DNA of 64,000 bases from NCBI GenBank assembly GCA_014549065.1, contig JACDOX010000004.1, positions 2,125,897 to 2,189,896 of the forward strand, read 5' to 3'. Source of the stretch: Cardinalis cardinalis. Taxonomy: Eukaryota > Chordata > Aves > Passeriformes > Cardinalidae. Shown in pieces: positions 37,590 to 48,148 of the stretch (position 1 is its first letter; each line of letters starts with the position of its first letter). A program made the position numbers and the translations under genes. The notes under the pieces were generated by a model that was not told the origin of the DNA, did not search any database, and saw only the letters and a list, made by a program, of their open reading frames with translations.

Positions 37590-37624
<35 letters not shown>

Positions 37625-37651
37625 NAAAAAAAAAAAAAAGAAGAAATATAA
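37324..37651 (+). mobile_element. Candidate poly(A) retroposed insertion with target-site duplication
   Basis: An 11-base sequence, AAGAAATATAA, occurs at 37324-37334 and again at 37641-37651, immediately after a 48-base A tract (37592-37639). AATAAA lies at 37583-37588, three bases before the A run. The inner 250-odd bases (37335-37591) show no coding frame and could be a retroposed 3' UTR. CR1 does not leave poly(A) tails, so such an insertion would need another source of reverse transcriptase. The duplicated target is AT-rich and could be chance. The AATAAA-to-A distance is shorter than the usual 10-30 bases. Confidence 0.4.
37592..37639 (+). repeat. 48-base A homopolymer
   Basis: An uninterrupted A run apart from one unresolved base at 37625. 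It is by far the longest homopolymer in the window and is preceded by AATAAAGCT. Confidence 0.97.
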
Positions 37652-40600
37652 ATTTTTTAAAATGTATTTGTGGGAGAAAATTTTGTGATAATGACAAATT
37701 TGACTTAATCATTACTTCAGAAAAAATAGGCAAGAAGTAGAATTTGCCTGAAAGAAGTTAAGAAAGTTAAAAGTTGATGAAGTTTTATTAAGTTGAGAAA
37801 ATATAACTTCATCTGCCAAAATATATAAGTATTTTTATTGCTTCTTTTGTTTTTCATAACATAGTTTATGCTGGCACCAGCTGCCAGAGCTTTTAAACAT
37901 TTTAGAGTGCACAATGCAGCACATCCTGAGCTAGAATATTTATTTTACTAAGGTTTCATTTGTAAAAAAGTTTAGAAAAAGGAAGATTTAGAACAAAAGG
38001 GAGGTGNATTATTTAACACATACTTCATGCACAATTTATGTAGTAAAACTCAAAAATGATAGAAAATAATATATGATATGGGAACGATATTAGAACTTTA
38101 AAACAGTTTTCTGAAATAACTAGCTATTTGTTTTACTTTATTCTACTTGGCTGAAGTAGAGTATGTTCCATGAGTAATGTAAATANAAAAGATGTACTGC
38201 AGCAGATATTGCAATCGGAAGGTTTGCCATAAATTCTGGTTATGATANGAAGCACAGTTGTGTGTAAGACATACTGATATTTTAATGTGAAAATGAAAAA
38301 CGAAACTTACAGTATGACCAGACTTTTTTTATCTGATATTTTACTTTTCCCCGTTGACTGTTCTGCTGTTATAATAGTGGTCTCTCAAATCCTGATTACA
38401 TGANAACTTCCATTGCTATATGTTGCAAACTGTGAAGACATCCTTCAGGTAAAAATACCAGTTTGTCCTATATCTCCAGTTTCAGTTCAGCTGGGATCAT
38501 GCTTTTTTATTGTGCCAGAAGAATAGTTCTTGGATTTGGAAGAAAGGCTACAGTTATATTCCAGGTTTCAATAAACAGCAATTTGGAGTGGGGCTTCCTT
38601 CAGTACCCAAGAAAGTGGTTGGCATTTTACTCATCACTTCATCATCTCTAGATTCAGAATAGCCTGTCATTTACTCCCAAAACATTATATTGCTCTGCTG
38701 CTTTTCACAGAGTTTAATTCTCTATATCCTATACTATATCTCAGAATAACCTGCACCTTATTTTGTTGTTTGTAATGTCTCATCTTACTATCAATTTATT
38801 ATTTCTTGTAATTGGTATGAAATTGAAAAAAAAAAACAAACTAGGTGATGACACTGTTTATAATTAGCAAAGGAAAGACACTGTTTACAATTAGCAAAGA
38901 AAATTGCATAATTTCAACTACTCTAACTGTTGCTACACGTTGGTGACCGCTGGAAAATGTTAACTTTCTAGTTGCTGCGGGCATGTTACTAGGAAGCACA
39001 AAAAGCAACAGTTTTGTTCATTTTGGTTACATATAATNAAAAAATTATGGACAATTTATGCCTCATCCACAATTAATTTCTTCCATGTAGGTCAAATTAC
39101 TATTTCTGGAACCAGAAATCCTAAGACTATTTTAATGTCATACTTAGTAGCTAAATGCATGTTAAGGAAAATATTATTGATTTTTTTTTTTCCAAGGGTG
39201 GTCTTAAATACTTAACAGCAGTACTGTATGAGCAATGTCATGTGGGTCTTTTTGGTTTTCATGTTCAGATTTTNTGTGCTCAAAACAAGGAAATAGTTAT
39301 TAGAATCCACAGGAGGACCCTNTCTAAACATCAAGGAATGGTTTTAATGAGCTCTAAACACAAATTTTATTGAAAGATATGGTAGAGGGTCTCTGCAGAC
39401 AGAATAAACAAGATGTGCGTATATAAAGAAAATCTTTTGTCCTTCAGGAGAAATTTCCTTTAAGACAGTGATAAAAGTATATTTTTACTTATTTTACTTT
39501 TTTCTTATCTGATCAATTATGAATGGGTNAATGACCAAGAAATAACCATTGTAACTTTTTAAAATGATTAATAAAGGTAATTCTAAGTTACCACAATCCG
39601 TTGCATATACTTTTTTTTCCATAAAGAACTGTTTGCCACTAACTGAAGAATATGAGATTTGCAGTTTTTGCTGAATGTTGGTAATCTATTTTCCTATTTA
39701 NTAACAAATTTTGGATCTTGCAGAAAGGAAAACATAATAATATGTATGAATCCTCAAGCACACAGAATGTGNTATCTAAATATCAGCACTTTATAAAATA
39801 GCCCTTTTACTTTTGGAAAAATAGAATCAAAGCCACAGAGCAGAAAGCAAGCCATGGTCACCACTATAGTGTTCTTCAAGAGTTNCTTCTTCCAAGAGAA
39901 GAATCATTTATTAATGTAACATCTCACTTTGGTTCCAGATGGGAGAACATAAAGCCAAATGAATGAATTAACATATTTTATGTAGTAGCTACTGTAGCAG
40001 AGCACTGTTGTGGTTTACTATGCATGGGTATGGGCATGGAATGGATGGTTCTANACTGATATATTCCTAATAATAGCAGGTTCAATATTCATGCAAAAAT
40101 TTTAAACNATCCTACAGCNAGTGTCTGCTGTAAATGTCACCACNACATGTTTCTGGGAAAATAATTGTGAGAAAACACGGGCAAGTACTCCTAAAATTCA
40201 CAGAAAGATTACATTAGAAGGGTGAGTTTCTAAATGAATCAGAGATATTCTNTTTCATAAGGAGTGAAATAGTTTAGCATTCTGAAGCCTCAGATAGATT
40301 CAGGTTTTATGGATTTTTTTTGAACTATCAATGAATCAACTCAAAACATAATATTTTGGGTTTTTTACATACTTGTATTTTTTCAAACCTCCTCTAATAC
40401 AAAATTTGTTTGTGTTCCTTTTTATATAGCATAAATATTGTTAGAGTGGCTTAATCAATTTTATGCTAAAACTTATCTAGGCTTTACTAACGCCTTCAGC
40501 TGAAGTCTTGCATGTTCTTTGTTCTCTTGGAGCCTTGGTACGAAGGGTTGGAATGACAGCATACAATTTCATACTTACAGCTCAGTCTTTTAATCAGCTG

Positions 40601-42963
40601 TACTTCAGAACTGTACAAGTAAAATACAATTTTCTGCTGTTTTAAAACATCACAAATGCATATGAAGATAATTACTTGCACAGCTATTCAGCCGTTTTAG
40701 TATCTTCTCTGCAGAATTCTTTCTTGTCATAGTATAGTCCTGTCAAAGTTTAATACTTCAAATTCAAGTATATAATTTTGATCTAATGCACAGAACAGCT
40801 AATATTTCAAACATTGTGATGTGTGCACTGAGACAGAAATGTGTAGCTTGTTTAACAAGCCATTTAGACTGACTAGGCTCTCTGCNATTATTTGACAATT
40901 CAAATGAAAACTCTTAAATTTGTGTTATGATTTTTTGTTATAGATGTTTGAGTTTGTTTCTTTTTTTCTTTTTTTTTTAATTAAGCAAGGTGAACTAATT
41001 CAACAATACTCATCTTGGCTAAGGAAGATGCATAGTCATGCACCCAAAAAATAATGAATGTTAAGAGAGAAGGGTTTGAGGTATGGTTTTCTCTTCTCTT
41101 TGCTTTTTAAAATAGCCATTTTAATAGGTGTGAATTTTAGCATTCAACCTGATAACCTCTGATTACAGTATTGATTTTCTGTAAAAGCTTANAGTCTGAT
41201 CCCAGAAAGCAATCCTTTCCATGATTCTGATTATGAATATCTAGCTCAAAACATTACTCTTTTATAGGAATTCCCTGNCTTTACAGAACAGCTGTAATCT
41301 CNCGTGTCTTTACCCNTCTAAGACATACCTACAGAAACAAATCTAGGCTAANGGACATATTATGTGTCAAGAAAGTATTTAACAACTTAAGTGCCTCTCT
41401 ACTCATTGCAGTATCAGTTTCTTTTCCTAAGCCCACACCTTAGTAATGGATAGAAAGACTGTAATAGATGTTTTTCTTGTACCAGACACAAAATAAGAAT
41501 TTTGATAGAACTGAAAATTCCCTCCTTGCTAGCTCTTATCTTTTGCCTTTTTACACTGCAACTGATTGTACAGATATAAGGAAACAAATGAAACATGGCA
41601 ACCGCGGTCCCCTCAAGTGGCATCCCTGAGAGCTGTTAGTTTCCTCTTCCTCNGAGTTGCAGTCTTTCTTATTGATTGACGTACAGACAAGCATGTCAAA
41701 ACCTAGCACGTACATGGGCTAGATTCATTATGTTTTCCACCTTTTGCTTGTTGTCAGTTTGATCTGTTCTGGAGGGACCAGAGAAGCCACTTATCCTTCT
41801 ATTTGCCAAAGGGCATCTGTGCTGTTCTTTTACTTGGCCTTGCAGAGATAAATTCAACTTGCTACAATTAATAAAATAGCTGTTTTCTGGACATCATTTG
41901 TAGAAATAAATGTAAGTTANATCACTGTGCTATCCATGTATAGGTGGTAATATTGATCTAATACATAAGGCACTTTTCAGACAACTGACATAATCAGTAT
42001 GTAAAGATTATCTTTTCAGACAGATTCCTCTTAATATATTTTGAAATCACTTAGAGACAGACTCAAGAGGCAAAGTGGATTTCGTGCAGGCTTTTACAAA
42101 TTGTTTTTCTTCTATGATTGAGAATGAAAAAAAATACAGCTAAAAACACTACAATAATATTACTGAGCTTATGTTCCATAGCAGCATATGAAAGCATTGA
42201 ATGCATTTTCTTTTTTAAGAATGAAAAGTCCATATGTTTGTTATCACATGGAAGGAAACAAATGGAATAAGATAAAAGGAAAACAGCTTATTGCTGTGAA
42301 CTCTCAGAACTATGGCTTTTAAGAAAATAAAAAATAACAGCATAGAGGCTGTACTGTACATGGTGGAACAAATCCNGCCCTAGATTTTAGGGTGTGGTTT
42401 TCTTTAACAAAGTAGGTAGAGGTTTCTTGTAAATTTTGACTGAAGTACTTCATGGGGTATAAAAAGTCTGAAAAACAGCACTTCAGTATTTTAAGTATTA
42501 CTTCAATTTAAATATTTCTTATTTAACTTTTCATATTGCATAAGTGATTTTGAAGGGCAATAAGACATATTTGATTCAGAAANCATTGAAACAGAATACT
42601 ACAGTACCACTTATCATTTCTCATCTGAAACAAATTTTGTATAAAATCCCCATGGTGTTAAAAGCGCATTTTTCTTTGCATTGATCTCTAATATTATTTA
42701 TACAACAAGGGCTGTACACAAAGAAAGCTAAAACACATTTTGCATCACTAGCAGCTCAAAAGAAAAATGCTACTAAAATATGGCACTAACTTTAGTACAT
42801 CTTGATTTTGCTATCACCTTAAAAACACACTTCAGAGATGTCCATCTTTTAATCTTCAGACAGATAACCAGAAAGTTTCCACATCAAGTGGTACTTAGAA
42901 CTGAAATTTTCCAATTAAGCAACAACATGAAGCAGAGGATTTGTCTTGACAGTGTCAAAAAGC
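37652..42963. other. AT-rich non-coding DNA
   Basis: About 5.3 kb without a recognised gene or CR1 copy. A 27-bp tandem duplication lies at 38850. Around 41400-41830 the composition rises modestly without an identifiable element. Unresolved single bases are frequent here (for example 40051-40144 and 41279-41352). Confidence 0.5.
38850..38903. repeat. Two-copy tandem duplication, 27 bp
   Basis: GACACTGTTTATAATTAGCA plus AAGGAAA (38850-38876) is followed by a copy with C for T in the TATAATTAG part and one further change (38877-38903). Confidence 0.88.
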
Positions 42964-43735
42964 AGAATCATAGAATCATCTAATTTGGAAAGAAAGTTTA
43001 TGGTCCTCAAGTCCAACTATTAAACTAACACTGTCAAGCTCACCACTAAACATTTTTTTTAAGTAACACATCTACATGTTTTTTAAAATCTTACAGGGGT
43101 GATGACTCCACCACTTCCCTAAGTAGCCCATTCCAATGCTTGACAACCCTTTCAGTGAAAGACATTTTTATCCCAGTATCCAATCTAAACCTACCCTGAA
43201 GAACTTAAGACCTTTATCTCTCATCCTATCACTTTTACTTGGCAGAAGGNAGAAACCCCCATCTCACTACAACCTCCTTTCAGGCAGTTACAGAGTGATA
43301 ATGTCTCTCCTGGACTTCCTTTTTTCCCAGGCTAAACTCCAGCTCCCTCAGCTGCTTCTCATAACACTTGTGGTCCAGACCCTTCACCACCTTTATTGCC
43401 ATTCTCTGCACCCTCTCCAGAACCTCAGTGTCATTCTAAGGGCACAAAACTGAGCACAAGTTTTGATGTGCAGTCTCACAGTTCTGGGAACANTCCCGGT
43501 CCTTCTGGCCAAACTATTTCAGACACAAGCCAGGAAGCCATTGACATTCTTGCCACCAGGTCACATGCTGACTCAGGCTCAGCTGAGTGTCAGCCAACAC
43601 CTGCAAGTCCTTTTCCACCAGGCAGCTTTCCAGCCACTCTTCTCCAAGCCTGTAGTGTTGTGTGCAGTTCTTGTGACCCAAGTACAGGACCTGGCAACTG
43701 AGCCTCCTACACCTGACGTTGGCCCATTGATTAAA
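42964..43735 (-). mobile_element. CR1 LINE fragment, antisense
   Basis: The plus strand opens with the reversed tail AGAATCATAGAATCATCTAA. It continues with GATGACTCCACCACTTCCCT, CCATTCCAATGCTTGACAAC, CCAGGCTAAACTCCAGCTCC and TATTGCCATTCTCTGCACCC, the canonical reverse complement of the CR1 3' UTR and RT thumb. It then runs further 5' into the region ending near TGACGTTGGCCCATTGAT (about 43733). At about 770 bases it is the second-longest copy here. Plus-strand open frames at 43136-43786 (101-107 codons) are antisense shadows. Its 3'-end type matches 15059-15725. Confidence 0.95.
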
Positions 43736-46259
43736 TCACCTATTGTGAAATCCTNTTCCTTCAAAATAAGAACTTGTTACAACTGAAACATTCAGCTCAC
43801 ACCAGAATGGGAATTTGTAAATGCGTAGGAGGGTCTAGTGAAGAGAGGAATTCAATATTTTTCNGAGAGGAAATGTGCAAGTTCAACTCTTTTAACTCAT
43901 CAGGCATTTATATACATACTTCTAAAAACATCACTTTTTTCACCAAGAAGGATTTTTAAAATTCTTTTTATGACCTTGACACTTAATTCATTAATGTTAT
44001 TTAAATGCAAATTTTATATGTGCAAGATGATTATTGAAGCTTGGTTTTCTTCCAAGTTATTCCACTGGGCCATAATGTATGCTTTAAGACCAGTCTATTT
44101 AGACAGTTTTAGGATATATGTAATCACACTGAATAATTCCAATTCTATTTGTTTCGTTTGAGGTTTCTCAAACACTTTGATGCATTCTACTTCTCTGTCT
44201 TTTCCTTCAAAGTCACAATGAATTCCCATTAGAGGCATTGTAAAAATATATCCTCAGGGTTATGATTTATTCCTAGGCAGATTGACTAAAAATTAGTTTT
44301 CTTCTTCTCCAATCTCACTATTATGCAATGGGGATTTCAAATTGCTAAGTCTCATTGGCTTAGTTTCCAAGGGTATTTAGGAGCTAACAGATCTAAATAC
44401 CCAATTTTTAAATACTTGTCCCAGGGATGGAATCATAAAGATCCCTATATGATTCATTAGTGAAGTTAGATATCTTAAAATGTTCTCCATAAAAACGTGC
44501 ATGCTAAATAGGGATCTATACCCACATTTAGTTCCTTTTTCTCTATTTTAAGGAGACAGTCTATGACTCTCACTTGTCCTGTGTCATCAAAATTATTCTA
44601 TCTTGCTCATTCTGGATGCCAGGATGAACATATTAGATATGTATTGAAAATGTTTTTACTTTACATATAGTAACATGTATCAGTCCCCCAGAAAGAGCAG
44701 GCTGCTGGATTTTAATCTAGTGATAAATGTCTTCAAGAAAGGCNTGAGAAAGACTAAAAGCTGTGTTTTCAAATGTTTGCCTCAGCATTTCATTGACTGA
44801 CTTTTCTTTGGCTCACAGATGCTTTGTTTATGTTTATGCTGGTGAACAAAATGGACGAGGACTAACATGTGCCTGACTTAATTGTCATTCTTCCCTCACA
44901 CACACCTCATCCACACTGTTTGGCAGGAGCACCAAGAATACGCTCAGCTCTCTTCAAAAACTTTGCTCTTCTCCAGACTACTTGACACCACCTGGGAAGG
45001 CATTAGCNATCATGAACCTAACTATCAGGATTATCCAACTACGTGCCCCGAACAGTAAGTTTACTAGTGTGACCTGTGTGATCTAGGATGAAAATGTAAG
45101 ACCTCCTGATTCTCAGGGGAAGGCATTACAACTAGGAAGAAGAGTTGCCTCTTATTTTCACCACAGCCTGGCAAGTTTACTCACCTAGAATCAGAGGGAG
45201 CTGGTCTCTGGTTGGTGTCTCTGGTCTCTGGTCCTTCATACCGTTCACTTTTACCCAGGAAATAGATGTGAAGCTGATTTCCTGTAAAGAAGAGCCAAAA
45301 AAAACCCAAAAAAAACCAATCAAGCAAGCAGCCAAAACAACTCGGCTTTCTCACANTTTAGATGAATGATGGAATGCAAAAGAGAAATTTCAAATCATGT
45401 TTGAGAAAAACCTTGATGAGAAATAATCTGAGAAATACTGATTCTATGAATCTTAATGAGGCATGGGCAAGAGAATTAAGTTATCAGATTACAACTGTCG
45501 AATTTTTGGCCATATGCAAAGGAGGAAAGTCAGTGCCGCAGATAAGGCTTTCAGCATCATAGGTCTGTGCAAATACCTATTTTCCAGTGATCATAACTTT
45601 GTCCATAATTTCAGCTTATTATAAACAAGGCCCACCTTCCATATTTCAGATTAATCTGCACTTAAAACAGATCTGATGAACCTTTCTGATATATGAACAC
45701 ACCTAAGAAGGAGAATAAATGTGCATTCTACTTGTGCTCTAATGCCATGATAGTTCAGGAAGAACTATCAGTTCAGGAAGAAGTTCAGGTGTCCAGGAAG
45801 AGGGAGTCGTATATAAATAATGAGTCACAAACTGAGCTGTCTCTGGTTGTCTTACAACATGAATAACTTTGATCTGGAAAGCAGATACTCTTTTCAGGTG
45901 CAGACAGGGCAAAGAAAGCATTAGATACTGTGGAAAAAGTTATCTAGAGAGTGCTCTGAACAGCTGCACAGTGCATGCTCCATTTCAGGAAGATACTCAC
46001 AGAACCTACCTATTTGGGGGAAAAAAATGTAGGGAACATAATACAGAGAGATTGCTGGTCAAAATGTGAAACATTATGTGCATTGAAAAACCTCTGACTT
46101 AACATTTACCAAAAAGCCCACTGTGATTAGAGTATAATGCTAAGGGAAACATGCATGTAATACATATTTATGACCTTAGTGAGAACCGGCTCTATTAACT
46201 CGAGTACAGATGGTCCAACATTTCTGAGGGAAATATTTTCATTGAAAAGCATTTCACTG
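43736..46259. other. Non-coding DNA
   Basis: No gene recognised. It includes TGGTCTCTGG word duplications near 45205-45235, an A/C-rich run at 45297-45330, and a hairpin plus repeated GTTCAGGAAGAA words at 45749-45805. Frames of up to 107 codons (43838-44161) show no domain. Confidence 0.5.
45749..45769. repeat. Perfect 8-bp hairpin inside a repeated GTTCAGGAAG motif
   Basis: GATAGTTC (45749-45756), a five-base AGGAA loop, and GAACTATC (45762-45769) form an exact inverted repeat. The word GTTCAGGAAGAA occurs within it and again at 45771, with a related GTCCAGGAAGAG about 20 bases further on, so this is a small local duplication cluster. Confidence 0.85.
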
Positions 46260-46620
46260 AGTCTGATTGCTTTGATTGACTCATCTCAGGTTTGACTACA
46301 TTTTGCCAAATCAAAGGCAAATCCTCTAGTCTTGCCAGGCTGCTTCAGAGCAATCAATTTACTGCTGCCAAGTTTGGCAGGTCTGGGACCGATCACCAAG
46401 AATGATTCCAGAGCAGGGAATCTGAAAGTTTTGATTGTCAAAAGCTGGGACAAGTTCACACAGCTTATTTGTTCTGGGTCAGTCAGCATGATGAATCTGC
46501 CCTGGAAGCAGTTGGCTGGTGTTCCCACTTCTGGCATGGATTGTCTGACAACTGAACAATTACCAAGATCCTGTAGCTTGCTTGCTAGTGTACACACACC
46601 GTGGGGCTGATGATCTTACT
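46260..46620. promoter_or_regulatory. Candidate regulatory block with NFI-like and AP-1-like sites
   Basis: This GC-richer block has an exact AP-1 word TGACTCA (46277-46283), TTTGCC..GGCAAA arms (46302-46307 and 46316-46321) around a TCF-like ATCAAAGG, and CTTGCCAGG (46331-46339). It also has a perfect 16-base palindrome CTGCCAAGTTTGGCAG (46365-46380), built of two NFI-type half sites. Both strands are open for about 300 bases (92 and 103 codons), but neither translation has a motif I recognise. I infer a conserved regulatory element. An unrecognised coding exon or old transposon remains possible. Confidence 0.28.
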
Positions 46621-46902
46621 AAAACCTTCAGTCTGAGAGTCAGAGAGGCGCAGTGCCAGAAAGCTCTGAAGGGCTCAGATGACCCCCTAGTCATTGCTAG
46701 CTCTACGTAAAAAAGCCAGGACCTAAAAGCCCTTATGGGCTTCTCCATTCTAGATTTCATGTTTGTCTGCATGATGAAGCACACTGAAGACTTCCAGAGC
46801 TGATTAACAAGGTTATTTGTCATTTGTTATTCCTCTAGTCAATATTATCCTGTGTCTTAGNCTCAAGTGCAGGACTTTTGGAAATTCTTCTTTTATAGAT
46901 AG

Positions 46903-47018
46903 CTATATGTGCATATATATATATATATTTATATGCATTTACATATATTTACATATAGATGTCTATATGTGACTATATATAGAAATAAAGTTATGTATGT
47001 GTATATATGCATATGCAA
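46903..47018. repeat. AT/TA-rich imperfect simple repeat
   Basis: A pure TATATA core around 46914-46927 is flanked by degenerate ATATGTGC/CATATATTTA units and TATATGCATATGC. The period is mixed, so the tract is a decayed microsatellite. Confidence 0.85.
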
Positions 47019-47745
47019 AGGTCTACCTGTAAAAAAGATATGTGTTGTGTTTGGATGTGTTTGTGTTTGAATTTAATTCCAGGAAGCAAGTTAGTCCAAT
47101 GGATACAGTGACCAAGAAACCATTAAAAACCGTAATATCCAGAAATGTCACACTTGTTAAGAGCACCTAATGAATGCAGTAGAACACACCAAATAGTCTG
47201 TTCTATATAGCAATAGAGACACTGCTATACAGAGGATTTCTTTATTTGAAAGAAAGGTAATAGATACAAAAGTAAAGAAGGCAATCCAGAAAAAGAACCA
47301 TGTTTCCTTGTTGTTCTCCACTACATAAGTCTGCCAGACCCCTTCTCTATTTTTAAAATATTTTTAATTGCTTTTTATTTTCCCCTTAGATTGTTTTATT
47401 CTTGCATATTTCACTCTTGATTTCAAATCAAATTTTAAAGGAATAATTATCTGCTTTTTGGTCACTTATCTCTGTTCACTGTCTTGCCAGGGTAGTTAAT
47501 TCCGTAATTTAGCTTAATCAGCATGAATCCAGCTGTGAACTATAAAACAATTAAGGAAAACCATCCAAAATTTATTTCCATGTCTTTCCATTACTTGTTT
47601 AAATGGGCTTCTCTGACGTACTTTCAGGCTTTTTACATCAAGCCTTCTGTTTCATTTATGGAAAAATACAGACCTGGTTATTAACACAATTGTGGTGATG
47701 GATAATAGAAGAGCAAACAGGATTAATAAATTAATGAATATCAGA

Positions 47746-47755
47746 TGACTCAGCA
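47746..47755 (-). promoter_or_regulatory. MARE/NF-E2-type motif
   Basis: TGACTCAGCA is the exact reverse complement of the TGCTGAGTCA recognition element bound by small-Maf/CNC heterodimers. It is a single motif in AT-rich sequence. A 10-base match is expected by chance about once in several hundred kb, so it is worth noting but not strong evidence. Confidence 0.25.
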
Positions 47756-48116
47756 GGTTGGTGCAAAGCCAAAGAAACTGAAAATCCTTTCTTTGATATA
47801 GATTTGAGNTCATTCTTTGGTAAATGCCAAAGGTAAAGCATCTTTTGTGTCTATGGGTTTGGTCTCAAGAAAATGTGTAATGTTAATACAACAGGCAAAG
47901 CACTGCAAGGAAAACAACACTGAAAAAAAGAGATGGTATTCTTCTGGACTTGTGGGGTAGGAAAGAAAGGATGTCAAAGTTTACCAAGAAATTATAAAAA
48001 TTCATTGGTGGACTATACGTGAGGTGGTGGGATAACTTGGAAATAAAAAAGCTAGGGAGAAAAAAAATCTTAACTGTTGTGGAATGTCTTGCTTTAGATA
48101 TAAAGGACATAGGAAA

Positions 48117-48148
48117 TATTTCCCATTTAAAGTATTTCCCATTTAAAA
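48117..48148. repeat. Two-copy tandem duplication, 16 bp
   Basis: TATTTCCCATTTAAAG (48117-48132) is repeated with a single terminal change at 48133-48148. Confidence 0.9.

Noticed and set aside
43136..43786. Three plus-strand frames of 101-107 codons
   Set aside because: They are antisense readings of a minus-strand CR1 copy.
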